From: Opeltia flavorubescens
Taxonomy: Eukaryota; Ascomycota; Lecanoromycetes; Teloschistales; Teloschistaceae
Reading direction: 5' to 3'
Assembly: GCA_000442125.1 (NCBI GenBank)
Contig: KE546970.1
Location: 860,667 to 924,666 of the forward strand
Length of the DNA: 64,000 bases
The notes beneath the pieces are model-generated. The model ran no database searches, was not told the DNA's origin, and was given only the letters and a program-made list of their open reading frames with translations. Position 1 is the first letter of the stretch; the number at the start of each line of letters is the position of its first letter. This document shows positions 36,401-47,470 of this stretch, one piece after another. Both the position numbers and the translations under genes were made by a program.

Positions 36401-36634
36401 CCCCTATTTCGCTATGTACAGGTCATGTTCGTAGCAAAGTACTAATGGCTATATCACAGACAACGCAAAGAACTCAAACACCAACAACTCATCACCGAAG
36501 TCATCCAACAACTCAGCGCCCGCTTCTCGCCAGACATCAACTTGCTAAAGAAGAAGATCGAAAGCTTGATCGAGAGAGAGTATCTGGAACGGGTGGGGGA
36601 TATAGATAGGCCTGCATATCGGTACATGGCTTAA
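33489..36634 (+). CDS. CUL3: Cullin-3, scaffold of BTB-type ubiquitin ligases
   Basis: Exons 33489-33536, 34063-34443, 34515-36388 and 36460-36634 give 825 residues. The start MMFAGRGRGKIRPPRR and FREIHTKNASTLSFEELYR-like segment (SLREIHTKNASTLSFEELY) are the cullin-3 N-terminus that binds BTB adaptors. Cullin repeats follow, then the cullin homology domain (YYKKHLSRRLL, LDKHSGRQLTWQ, YCMVILMLFND) and the winged-helix end. The neddylation site is IVRTMKQRKELKH with K768. The first intron is 526 bp, far longer than others; exon 2 must start at 34063 because an in-frame TAG is directly before it. One ambiguous base (35310, first base of a codon) falls in exon 3. Confidence 0.93.
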
Positions 36635-37239
36635 CCTTGCGAGAGAGAGAGAGAGAGAGATGCATTACTTCATGGTGGGAAAACTGGATGAATTTGATCA
36701 TTAGCATGGAGCTGGCGGAGTATCATGGCTACGGTTGTGAATTCTTGAGCGACTGACCGTAACCTGCGGAACAGTAGTAGTTTCGGTGGTTGAGCATAGT
36801 AGGCTATTCGATCGGGCGATTTCATGGGGCAAGCCTTGATATGCATATATAGCCGAGTGTATGCGTTTGAAGACCCGCTTCCTTATTCGTCTTATGGAAA
36901 TACCTTGCCAAAACTTGACGATGAGAGTGTGCAGCAATCGTATCACCTACTACACCTCGAAGCGTGCGCCAGATTGTGCTGCTCCCTTCGTCCTCGAATT
37001 TGACCTTCGCTGGGTATCTCTATTCTGATTAATAATCCGGTGTGCCTCCTCTCCTTCGCGTCTGCTGGTTATTCACCGCGATTATATGCACCATTGTATC
37101 TATTTGACCTCCGTCCGATTGGTCGACTGAACCTCATGTGAGCTTCCCTCTTTTCGTAGCCCCATAACCGTCCTTTGTATATCCACGTCTCGCCTTCGAG
37201 CCGTTATACTACAACACCAGACCAGCCACCCCAATGCAA
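36635..37239. other. Convergent 3' regions, CUL3 / RBM42-like
   Basis: About 600 bp; contains the GA microsatellite. No coding signal. Confidence 0.4.
36641..36660 (+). repeat. (GA)10 microsatellite after the CUL3 stop
   Basis: Perfect dinucleotide repeat of 20 bp, starting 6 bases after the stop codon. Confidence 0.9.
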
Positions 37240-38490
37240 TCACCCCAAAACCTTCAAACCCCCCTTCGTCTTCACCTGCTTCTTTTGTATCCCACCTCCA
37301 TTGACCCCCTGCCCCGCTCCTTTGCCCCCCTTTCCGCCCTTTCCACCTTTCCCCTTTGGCGCTGTCGGTTTGATCTCCGTGGTACTCTTCCTCAAAAGCA
37401 CAGGATGACTCCCAATATACTTCCCCTGCATATCCCTCGCTGCGCGGAAATACTCATCCCCATCGGCGAAACTAACGAAGCCGTACCCTTTGCTCTTCGT
37501 CGTCCGCTTGTCCCTTACCACCCTCGCCTTCTGCACGGATGGGAATTTGGCGAAAGCTTTAAGTAGGGACTCGTCTGTCACTTCGCCCGCAAGGTTGCCC
37601 ACGAAGAGCCGGAAGTGGGCTGGGTCCCATTCGAGGAGTGAGGGATCCTGCCAGGTTTGGCCGCCACCGGAACGGATGACGGTTTTTTGCTTGCCGCTGG
37701 CGTCGGTGATGACGGACGCTACGCCGGTGTCGGCATTTGCCGCGGAGGAGATGGCAGAGGAGGACATCGTGGGGCCAGCGGCATCGGGCCGGACACCGAG
37801 CGGAGCAGAATTGGCGGCTGTGCCGGGGCCGTCGGAGCGAAAATTGTTACTGCTGCTGTTGAAGGTGCGGGAGCCGGTACGGGAAGCAGAGGAGTCGGAT
37901 TCTTTGCCGGCGTAGGCGCTTTGCCATTGCGCGATTTGGGCCTCCAGTTCAGGGTCAACTTCCTGGCCTCTTCCTTGCCCACGGCCGGCGCCTCCACTGG
38001 CTCCTTGACCTGGTAGGGGGAAGGGATTACGGATCTGCGGAGGAGTGGGCTCAGCATAGGGCTGATCCTGGGCTTGGTAGTATGAAGGCGTGGGTGGTTG
38101 CTGGTAGGACTGTTGAGGCTGAAATGCGCCATTTGAATATGGAGTATGAGGTGGGGGAAAGCTAGTTGGAGGTGCTGGCGAAGCGGATACTATAGGGCTT
38201 TGAGTGCGGAAAGGCTGGCTGTTGGAGGCCACAGATCGTGGCTGGAAGCCAGTGAAGCCGCTGAAGCCACTTGATGGCTGTCCGTTCGATTGAGCACTGC
38301 CCCTGCCACTGAAACCGCCTGTGCCTGGAGCGCCAGAGGAGAAGTTGGGGACATTGTTGAAGGATTGTTTGAAGGACGGAGGGGGGCCGACAGCTGGTGG
38401 AGGGCGGGGAGGAAGGGAAGCATGAGGCTGGGGTGTCGTCGTAGACGATGCTTGAGAAGCTTTAAGACCTGGTGGTGGAGGATAGGCCAT
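37240..38490 (-). CDS. RRM RNA-binding protein, RBM42-like
   Basis: Single exon, 416 residues from MAYPPPPG; the open frame extends 36 codons upstream but the start fits the Pro-rich family pattern. About 270 residues of Pro/Gly/Gln/Ser-rich sequence lead to EVDPELEAQIAQWQSAYAG. One RRM follows near the C-terminus with RNP2 FRLFVGNLAGEV and RNP1 KSKGYGFVSFAD, preceded by WQDPSLLEWDPAHF, the hallmark of RBM42. The tail has GKGGKGGKGGKG repeats, then QVKTKGGLKVLG. RBM42-type proteins are linked to splicing and mRNA control. Confidence 0.9.
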   Translation of the reverse strand: MAYPPPPGLKASQASSTTTPQPHASLPPRPPPAVGPPPSFKQSFNNVPNFSSGAPGTGGFSGRGSAQSNGQPSSGFSGFTGFQPRSVASNSQPFRTQSPIVSASPAPPTSFPPPHTPYSNGAFQPQQSYQQPPTPSYYQAQDQPYAEPTPPQIRNPFPLPGQGASGGAGRGQGRGQEVDPELEAQIAQWQSAYAGKESDSSASRTGSRTFNSSSNNFRSDGPGTAANSAPLGVRPDAAGPTMSSSAISSAANADTGVASVITDASGKQKTVIRSGGGQTWQDPSLLEWDPAHFRLFVGNLAGEVTDESLLKAFAKFPSVQKARVVRDKRTTKSKGYGFVSFADGDEYFRAARDMQGKYIGSHPVLLRKSTTEIKPTAPKGKGGKGGKGGKGAGQGVNGGGIQKKQVKTKGGLKVLG

Positions 38491-38903
38491 GATGAATGAG
38501 GGTTCGACTGACTCTTGGTTTGGTATAACACGTACCTCGCGCCCGATAAGTAACGATCGCCGCAGACCAGAATGCAGCCGCTCTCGTTCGGACTTCACTT
38601 CCTTGTTCAGCAGGTGAGTAGGAGAAGATTCTTCTCTGGGAGATCTGAAGAGTATAGCAAGACTACTGTTATGATTTATAAATGATAAAGTCAGAAAATT
38701 GAGGACGTTTGGCTCACAGCGCTGCTTCCTAGCGGAAGATGACTAATCATGGCATATTTGTGCCCCGCCAACTGGGTGAGTCTTTTGCATTGAGGGACTC
38801 GATTGCCCACATAGCTAACGCCTTTACGACGCTTTTTTACACCCACAAACTGTGATTCAAGGGACAATTAAGCTCAGTATCAGTCCTCTATCATACATTC
38901 AAG
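38491..38903. promoter_or_regulatory. Divergent promoter, RBM42-like / 6PGD
   Basis: 413 bp between start codons. TGACTAA at 38740-38746 matches a Yap1-type bZIP half site about 160 bp from the 6PGD start. The RBM42 5' UTR may be spliced. Confidence 0.4.
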
Positions 38904-40778
38904 ATGGCGGAAACCGCAGTGTAAGTCTCACATTCTCTACTTCTCAAGCCGGCTGCCCCGCAATTGCACCGATGAAGTTCTTAGTTCAAGAATACTCTAT
39001 TGTCTACCATTTCCCTGGCTCATTGCAGTCTGTCAATCTTGGATTGAGAGTTGATTGAACCCCTGGGCTGACTATAGCGCCCGTCTGGCCGGCATCAATG
39101 TCGGTGGACCTGCGCGAATTATCCCCAGTGGCGACTTCGGTCTCGTCGGTCTGGCCGTTATGGGCCAGAACCTGATCCTCAATGTTGCCGACCATGATTT
39201 TACCATCGTTGTCTTCAATCGAACCGTCGCAAAAGTCGATCGCTTCCTGAACAATGAAGCTAAAGGTTCGTCGACATGGCGGTGCCAATCTCGAGTTACT
39301 CGGTCAATAGACTGACAAACATCTCATGACAGGGAACAAGCGAGTCGTTGGCTCTCATTCAATGGAGGAGTTTTGTCTGCGGCTCAAGAAACCACGGCGG
39401 ATCATGCTTCTTGTCATGGCTGGAAAGCCTGTCGATGATTTCATTAACGCCCTGTTACCTTTTGTCGAGCCCGGAGACATTATCATTGATGGCGGTAACT
39501 CACACTTCCCGGATACCAACCGTCGCACAAAAGCATTGAAGGAGAAAGGCCTTCGATTCGTCGGTACAGGCGTGTCGGGTGGAGAGGAAGGAGCCCGATA
39601 TGGTCCAAGTCTTATGCCCGGGGGTAACGAGGAAGCATGGCCCTACATAAAGGACGTGTTCCAATCTGTTGCCGCCAAGAGCGATGGCGAACCATGTTGC
39701 GACTGGGTCGGTGACGAAGGTGCCGGCCACTACGTAAAGATGGTGCACAATGGCATCGAATATGGCGATATGCAGTTGATATCTGAGGTATGGGAGGATC
39801 TCGCAAGTCCTATCGTTCCGCTTTCGAGTGCTAAACACCACACCAGGCATACGATATCATGAAGCGAGGCTTAGGGCTCTCCGCCGACGAAATGGCCGAC
39901 GTCTTTGACAAGTGGAACAAAGGGGTTCTGGATTCCTTCCTGATAGAGATTACTCGTGATGTGTTACGATACAAGGATGATGATGGCTCACCGCTGGTAG
40001 AGAAGATCCTCGATTCTGCCGGTCAAAAAGGTACTGGCAAATGGACAGCCATCAACGCTTTAGATCTTGGTATGCCAGTGACGTTGATCGGCGAAGCTGT
40101 CTTTGCACGCTGTCTTAGCTCGCTCAAGGACGAACGTGGCCGAGCAAATAAAGTCCTTGATGGTCCAACGATTGAGAAGTTTTCCGGAGATAAGCAACAA
40201 TTCATCGACAACCTCGAACAGGCCTTATACGCGTCCAAGATTATATCGTATGCCCAGGGTTTCATGTTGATCCAAAACGTACGCATCAACCAGAAGTACA
40301 TCTCGAACTGCCAAGTCAAGACTGACCTAGAGTGTAGGCGGCCAAAGAATACAAATGGAAACTGAACAAACCGTCAATTGCGCTGATGTGGCGCGGTGGA
40401 TGCATCATCCGATCCGTTTTCCTCAAAGACATTACATCTGCGTACCGCAATAATCCTGACTTGGAGAACCTACTTTTCGACGATTTCTTCAACAAAGCTA
40501 TTCACAAGGCCCAGCCCGGGTGGAGGGATATCGTAAGTAAAGGTGCATTGTGGGGAATTCCGACCCCAGCATTCAATACCGCCTTGGCCTGGTATGACGG
40601 GTACCGAACGAAGGACCTTCCGGCGAATTTGTTACAGGCGCAACGAGATTACTTTGGTGCTCACACTTTCAGGATCAAGCCAGAACATGCAAGCGAGAAG
40701 TATCCAGAAGGGAAAGACAATCATGTCAACTGGACTGGCAGGGGTGGCGATGTTTCAGCCTCCACCTACCAAGCATGA
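38904..40778 (+). CDS. GND1: 6-phosphogluconate dehydrogenase, decarboxylating
   Basis: Third enzyme of the oxidative pentose phosphate pathway; yields ribulose 5-phosphate, CO2 and NADPH. Exons 38904-38920, 39129-39265, 39333-39787, 39847-40278 and 40338-40778 give 493 residues, the usual length. The NADP fold has [12 protein letters not shown]; substrate/catalytic motifs are [32 protein letters not shown] and [17 protein letters not shown] (catalytic Lys and Glu). The C-terminal helical domain ends with [16 protein letters not shown]. The first intron could instead end at 39077, adding 17 in-frame residues (ARLAGINVG...) before GDFGLVG; the shorter form MAETAVGDFGL matches the family better. 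Confidence 0.96.
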
Positions 40779-41320
40779 GCAATCTATCTGGACAGTCCTC
40801 AAACCCAGTATTGACTATGCAAAAAGCCATAGAACGAAACGGAAAAGGTAGCTGGAAGAGGCTGCCAGCTACCCTTTGTACAGAGCATATCAGCCGATGC
40901 ATAGAGCGTTCCAGGCTTGACGGTTGTAGAATGCAAAGATTCGGTAGTAATGGCACAGTAAATGAAGCGAAGCAAGTAGTGCTGGTATCTAGTAGTACAA
41001 ATGTAAACGACCATGCGATATTCCAGGGTGCAACCCTCGCTCTGCCAAGCATTGCAAGAGCTTAGGGTCCTCGAGTTGTGTATGATGTATCATGTGGCCT
41101 GAATCTCTCACCATTCACGGCTTCAACGTAGCAGTCGAATATCTTCATCCTCAGGGAGCTTATCAAATGTACAGAATAGACAACGGTAGCTGTAATTAAG
41201 CTTGGAACCGCGGCGCACAGCGCGGCGCTAACGACCCCTGCCTGGCGTGCCTGGCTGATTGATCCCGCCTAGTACTCCCAGGGACCGGTGCAAGTGCTCA
41301 ATAACCAATGTCAATGCTCG
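40779..41320. other. 6PGD 3' region and promoter of the TPT gene
   Basis: About 540 bp. GC-rich stretch with repeated CGGCGC at 41209-41228. No gene seen. Confidence 0.4.
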
Positions 41321-43163
41321 ATGGACGGGGATCAGTACACGGAGGAGGAGAAGAAGACCGAGCATGAACATGATACTTCGCATCCAGCAGACCGCTTCCC
41401 TGCTCCAACACTAAGCAGTCCTCCTTCGACCGCTTCAAGCTTGGACAGTAACCGTTCCGCGCTTGACGCCGCAACCCATGTTCACCCCTCTACACCTGAT
41501 ATGGACGGTCCGGATGGCTATATAAGGAGACGTCCGCTACTCATGGAGAACGAGGAGGCTCCCACGTCGACCAAGTCAATCAAGAGGAGCCGCTCTAGCA
41601 GACACCGACGAAAGATATCACAGGTCAGAGAAGGTGAAGAACACAAACATGCAGATTATTCTTCAGACGACGGTCATGCTTCGGTTATCTCGGCTATGTC
41701 GACCAGTGATGACGTGGAGATGGAACGCATTCCCTCCGACGAGGAGCTCACCGATGATGAAGAGGCCGGTCTGACTAGGAAGGACAAGCGGAAAAGGAAG
41801 AGACGGAAGACAATCAATACCACGCTGGATGAGAGGATTGTAGGAAGCATGGGCGCTTCAGGTTGGAGCTTGGCAGATCGGAACGTGATCAAAGCTTCGT
41901 TGATCAACGCGTTGTTGATTGCTTCTTGGTATTTGTTTTCAGTCTCAATATCCGTCGTAAGTTACTCTATTCAGGAAGAATAACATGAGGAACTGAAGAT
42001 CTTTGCAGTATAACAAATGGATGTTCTCGAAGAAGAATCTCGACTTCGAATTCCCGCTTTTTACAACTTGCATGCACATGGCGGTTCAGTTCCTGCTGGC
42101 GTCCACCGTACTCTATTTTATTCCACACTTTCGACCTGGAGCAGAGAGCCCCAAAGCCACGGGGACTCATACTTCTCCACCGCATCGCGAACAGTCACAA
42201 GGGAAGCCACTGATGACCCGAATGTTCTACTTGACCAGGATTGGTCCCTGTGGGATAGCTACTGGTCTGGACATTGGGCTGGGCAACATGAGCTTACAAT
42301 TTGTTACTCTTACTTTCTTTAGTAAGTTCCCGTTCATCTCCACATCCTCGGAGCTGACAATCGCTTGCTTAGCCATGTGCAAGTCGTCTGCACTTGCATT
42401 CATTTTGATTTTCGCGTTCTTGTTCCACTTGGAGCAACCTTCGTTGAAATTGATCGTCATCATCGCGACCATGACTGTTGGCGTCATCATGATGGTTGCA
42501 GGTGAAACCGAATTCAGTCCTCTGGGCTTCGTCCTTATCATCACCGCATCCTTCTTCTCCGGATTTCGCTGGGCACTCACCCAGATCCTTTTACTTCGTA
42601 ACCCCGCAACAAGTAACCCTTTCAGCAGTATTTTCTTTCTAGCGCCAATCATGTTCCTGGTATTGGCTATCATCGCCATTCCCGTAGAAGGTTTCCCTGC
42701 TCTGGGTGAAGGACTGCAGATCCTGACCAGTGAGCATGGCACAATGTTCGGAACGGTTATTCTATTGTTCCCCGGAGTGCTAGCTTTTTGTATGACTTCC
42801 TCGGAATTCGCCCTCCTGCAGCGGACATCAGTGGTTACTCTTAGCATCTGCGGCATATTCAAAGAGGTTGTGACAATCGCGACAGCTAATTTGGTTTTCC
42901 ATGATCCATTAACACCAATCAACGTCAGTGGGTTGTTTGTGACGATCGGAAGCATCGCCGCATACAATTACATCAAAATCCGGAAAATGAGACGACAAGC
43001 GCAAGAAGAGGTGGAGCGGAAGGAGGATGGAGAACGAGAAGCAGAGCAGCAGCCGATGCTTCCCGAAGGTGGTGACACCGAAGTAGGAGCTCAAGCACCG
43101 AGGATCGAAGTGAACGGCAAGGTAGATCAGGCGGTAGTCAAGAAGACCGATGAACGAACGTAA
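41321..43163 (+). CDS. Triose-phosphate/nucleotide-sugar transporter family protein, SLC35C2-like
   Basis: Exons 41321-41956, 42009-42321 and 42373-43163 give 579 residues. The first 200 residues are polar and acidic with RRRP and KRKRRK basic clusters. The TPT fold starts at ASLINALLIASWYLFSVS and VQYNKWMFSKKNLDFEFPLF; about ten transmembrane segments follow, including LDIGLGNMSLQFVTLTFF, VTLSICGIFKEV and LTPINVSGLFV, signatures of the SLC35C/E drug/metabolite group in Golgi or ER membranes. The C-terminus is charged. Spliced frame LTFF|TMCKSS restores the conserved TFFTMCKSS block. Substrate unknown. Confidence 0.88.
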
Positions 43164-43714
43164 CATTGTTTTGGTATCATATGAGCGGGTTATTGGAGAA
43201 TGGGGTTCANGAGTGAAAGGACTAAATGTTACAGGTAGTGCTCGATTACGCACGGGGCATCATAAGTATCCGGCGTATAGTAGTGACCATAGTCACGTAA
43301 GTTGTTGAAACAGTAACTCATCATGTTCTGGCTTGATGTGAAGGCCATATGCTACTTGCCTGGCATGGCATTGAAGTCTAAGATAGATTGCATCGAACCC
43401 GGCGCTAATAATTAACGTGTGGAAGGTAAGGTAGTACGTCCTGGCGATCCCTCGGCGATTTGCTTCTTGCTCGTCAAATCCACCAGCATCTCTCAGAGCG
43501 AAGGTGGTTTGTGGGGAGAAAGAGTCATCTTCTCCTCTTCAGACCTTCCTACTTCTTTTCCTTTCTTTTGCTTCTTGTCATTCCTTTCTGTGGATTTCTT
43601 TCGGAGTGGGCGCCGCTTTGTTCAATTCTCGGCCTACACGTTCAGTAAATGCGTTGCCAAGATAATTGAAGAGCTTCATCGCCAGAGGACTACACACCTT
43701 AAAGTAGGACGAGG
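43164..43714. other. TPT 3' region and LSM12-like promoter/leader
   Basis: About 550 bp. The part from about 43540 is pyrimidine-rich and probably 5' UTR of the next gene. One ambiguous base at 43210. Confidence 0.4.
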
Positions 43715-44589
43715 ATGGCCGATAATAAGCGTCAGAATGCTGGTGGGAAAGCACCTGTTGCAACCCCGAATATGGGACCTTCTACTATGGTATCTCTTGA
43801 GAATGCCTTGGGTGGAGTCATTGGCGCACGGTGAGTTCCATTTCAAATTATCGAGCAAGCAGTATGGTCATCTCAGAAAAGTTTCTGAGATGCTCCAAAT
43901 TTGTCACCATCATCTGACAATTTCCTCGCCAGAATCCGCATCCAGACAACCCTCCCTTCTCAAGCGACTATGGAAGGAACCCTCTTCACCGCCTGTCCTA
44001 TAACCAATCTCGTGGCTATCGCTACTTCCACGTCTCCGAACACACCACCAACTCACCACATCCTCCCCATATCATCTATTCAAAGCTTTACATTACTTTC
44101 CGTTTCTCCGACATCTAATGGCTTCACCTCACCACCCAATACCGCTCCTACACTCAGCAATGTTCCGACTGCTGCTCTCCTTGCAAGAGCTGACGCTGCC
44201 GTTGCTCGACTGAAGGAAGCGGCAAGTCGAAAGAACAAGAACGTTGGCAAAGAAGCACAGGACCTCTTTGACGGTATCAGTCGCACCTTGCCCACTCGGT
44301 GGGACGGCAATAGCATAGTCGTAATGGACTCTGTTATCATATCTGCCCCGTACCGAGGAGAAGACTGTAGGGCTGGAAGCGGTGTTCCCGCTACTACATT
44401 GAGCAGAGTGCGCAAAGTCGTGAGTTTGCCTAGGATATGACATCTGTAGAGGACGATGAATCTAACAAGAAAACACGAAATTAGGTGGACAACGAGCGTA
44501 AAAGGTTCGTGGACCGTGAGCGGAAAGTTGTCGTGCCTGCAGTGCCGGCAATCCCAGCTGTGCATACAGGGCCACGAAAAGGAGGTTAG
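43715..44589 (+). CDS. LSM12-like protein (LSM plus anticodon-binding-like AD domain)
   Basis: Exons 43715-43830, 43933-44419 and 44485-44589 give 235 residues. The LSM part runs GGVIGARIRIQTTLPSQATMEG to ACPITNLVAI, with the Sm-like strand pattern as in LSM12. The AD domain continues to AAVARLKEAASRKNKNVGKEAQ, LFDGISRTLPTRWDGNSIVVMD and VIISAPYRGEDC, matching LSM12 homologues. The C-terminus is Val/Pro-rich and basic. LSM12 proteins associate with ataxin-2/Pbp1 in mRNA control. Confidence 0.9.
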
Positions 44590-44990
44590 ATAAACGGGGC
44601 AATCCGACAAAATATGTTGAACTGCGAGATCTTTGGCTCAGGTCGTATGCGATATGCCACGTGGGTTGGATCTTCTTGGCGGATTGGTGATCCGGAGATC
44701 GTATAGGCTAAATGCTAGGCAGGTGCAATGTACAATGTCTTTGTACAGTTTTACCAGGTCTAGGAAAAGAGAGAGGGCAAAACATTATGCAACCAGTGCC
44801 ACACCCAATAGGATGACAAAAACAGGCTCGGTAGTATCCGCGTGCTCTAGAGTCGTGTGAAAGCTACCGAGTCATATGTTACCTCTCGCTGCTGCAGATG
44901 TTATCAACTGTGAGGGTTCGCTAAATCTCGTCCAAGAGTCTTACACAGCAAGCTCACCATTTCCCGACTGAGTTTAACAGACACAGCCGC
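44590..44990. other. Convergent 3' regions, LSM12-like / APN1
   Basis: About 400 bp; no coding signal. Confidence 0.4.
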
Positions 44991-47239
44991 CTACTTTTCG
45001 GAACCATCGCTGAGCTCACTCAATTCGCTTAGTGGGCTTCCCTCATCCACCACTGGGACTTCTTTCTTCTTGCCGTTGGCCTTCTCTTTTCCCTTCCCCT
45101 TCACAAAGAAGCTATCAATACCCTTCGTCTTGACTTTTTCTTCCTTTGCTACCTTCCGATCAAACGCTTCCTGGTACTTCTTCCTCTCATCCGTCCCTTG
45201 ATCCGCCAACTCCTTTTCCAACCTCAGAAACTCATCCCCTTCAGGATCCATCCCGATAAGACTCTCGAGCAACTTGATCTCCCGTGCCCATATACTCTTA
45301 TCCTCGACTGTTTTCTCCTTTGACCCTTTCACAGGTGGCCTCATCTTTCCTTTCCCCTTTGCTTTACCTTTGACGTCCCCACTTTCTTCTCCTCCATCCT
45401 CAGAATCTGCCTTCCCCTCACCACCTCCGCTGGCACCACCAGATGTCCCTGTCGTTGTCCCTACCTTCTTGTCAATCGGCGTCTCCAACACCATCGGCAA
45501 GCCCTCGAACCGCTTCTCGTTAACTACATTCCAAAAAGCCCCCAGCCCCAGAAACCCTGTTCCTATATTCGCATGCAAATCTCTCCTGCTCGCGAACGGT
45601 GCTTTTGAATCATTTAGATGCAGCGCCTTTACGTACTGCATTCCGACCTCTTTGTCCAGTTCTTCTAGGACAGAGGCGAAGGAGGATCGGGAGCGGAGAT
45701 CGTAGCCTGCTGCAAACAAGTGACATGTGTCAAGGCAGATGCCAATGCGGGATCGGTGTTTTTCTCCGATTTGGGATATGATGGAGGCAAGGTCGGCGAA
45801 GGTGGAGCCGATCACATTGCCTGAGCCTGCCATGTTTTCGAGGAGCGGGGTTACTGTTTGAGTTGATGAAAGGGCACGGCTGATACGATGTGAGGGTTAG
45901 TTGTTGATAGGTACTCAGAGGACGGGGAGGGTAGGAACGGGGCTTGGGCAGAGGAGACTTACTTTAGAGCCGAAGCGATGCGGGTGATGGCTGCAGGCCG
46001 AGGACTATTGCCCGTGGTTCCAGGGCTAAGAGGAGGAATCGTCAGTCATGCAGGGGTAAGAAGATCCCATACCAAGAGTGGGATCGGGGAGTAAGAAGAC
46101 GCTTACTGGAAGTTATACAACTTGATACCGAGTGCCTCACAACGATGCAAGTCCTCAACGAATGAATTGTAAGCTTGTTTCGCTTTATCTGGTTCTTCCT
46201 GCGCAAGATTGACAAGGTAGGAGCCATGAGGTACGATATGTCTACAAAGAAGTCAAACCGATGATTACAGGGTACGTGGCTTTCCGGATCCCTGGGGAGA
46301 AAGAGGAATATGGTACCTTGTTGCATCATACTTGTGCTCTACACAATTTGCCCGGAATCCATCTCGATGTTCGTCTTGCAGAGGCGGATTCTCCCACTTG
46401 CGCTGGGATTTAAGAAAGAGGGCGAATGCGTTGCCGCTGCTTGGAAGTCAGAAAAAGAGCATATATAAAACAAGAAAATACACGATGTTGGACTGGGAGG
46501 GTAAGGACAAGGGAAAAGAGAGAGCAATACCCAATATGCACACAATTGGTAACGGCATTTTGCACACCTATATTTGGACCAAGACACGAAGAATCAGACG
46601 ATCTATTCCATCTATATACGACCGATAGTCTATGATACTCGACGACGCACCTTTAGCACCGCTTACGTGAGCCCCGATGAACATACCCAAGCCCGTAGTA
46701 CGTGCGGCGAGAGGCATAGCTTCGGCGTCCTTTTCCTCCTGCGTTTTCCGTTTGCGTTTCGGTTTCTTGGGGCTTGCCGCTTCCTCGCTCTTGACGGGTT
46801 CTTCAGGTCCACCTGTTTCTTCCTCTTTGGCGGCTTTTCGTTTCCTTGATTTCTTTGGCGCTTGGGCTTTGATATCGGCTTGCTCCTCGTCCTTGTTCTC
46901 AAGCTTCACTAACTCGGTTTCGACAGGTTTCCGGGACTTCTCAGATTTAATGACGCGCTCTGAATCAGCATCCGGGACTTTGGCTTTGACGACTTTTGTT
47001 TTAACAGTCTTCGTAGTAGCTGTATTTGCAGAAGCAGCCCGAATGACACTCGCCTTTCGAGGCTTCTTAGATATGGTCTCAGAGTCTGACTCAACGTCTG
47101 ATTCATCACCCTCTTTACTATCGACAGCTTCTGGCGTGGCCTCGTTTTGGTGAGCTATTTTGCTGGCTCGCGTCCGCTTCGAGGGACTTCGGACGTCGTT
47201 TCCTGCTTGAGCGCTTCGTTTGCGCGAAGCAGGGGCCAT
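44991..47239 (-). CDS. APN1: AP endonuclease, endonuclease IV family
   Basis: Cleaves abasic sites and 3' blocked ends in base excision repair. Six exons on minus: 47239-46651, 46567-46531, 46436-46317, 46241-46107, 46025-45963 and 45879-44991, giving 610 residues. About 180 N-terminal residues are Lys/Glu-rich with nuclear-signal clusters (KKSRKRKAAK, KKPKRKRKTQ). The TIM-barrel ligands of EndoIV are all seen: IVPHGSYLVNL, YNFHPGTT, LLENMAG, ICLDTCHLF, ALHLNDSK, RRDLHANIGTG and MVLETP. Between LETP and the helix SIWAREIKLLESL lies an extra low-complexity Gly/Lys/Glu insert of about 50 residues (45306-45468). The C-terminus is again Lys-rich. Each exon junction restores a conserved block, so the model is firm. 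Confidence 0.95.
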
Positions 47240-47470
47240 GATCAGACTATGGTCATTAGAAAAGACCTGTGATTAGATACCATCCCAATGGAACTGCTGC
47301 AACAACAGCTAATTACGATCAGATCTTGGTGATGTATGGAAGTGTCGTTAAGGGGCCTACGCGCGCGGCTGTTGTCACGGCGATTCATCATCTGTTTACC
47401 ACCTCGATTGTTTAATCGCTTCAACGACGGCTTTTTAAAGCTTCAACAACTGCTATCCAGTGACGCAGCA
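47240..47470. promoter_or_regulatory. Short divergent promoter, APN1 / BUB1
   Basis: 231 bp separate the two start codons. DNA repair and spindle checkpoint genes share it. Confidence 0.6.

Noticed and set aside
39004-39288. Minus-strand open frame opposite 6PGD
   Set aside because: Shadow of a conserved plus-strand gene.
43419-44003. 194-codon plus-strand open frame before and over the LSM12-like exons
   Set aside because: It overlaps the well-supported LSM12-like model in another frame and has no family similarity.
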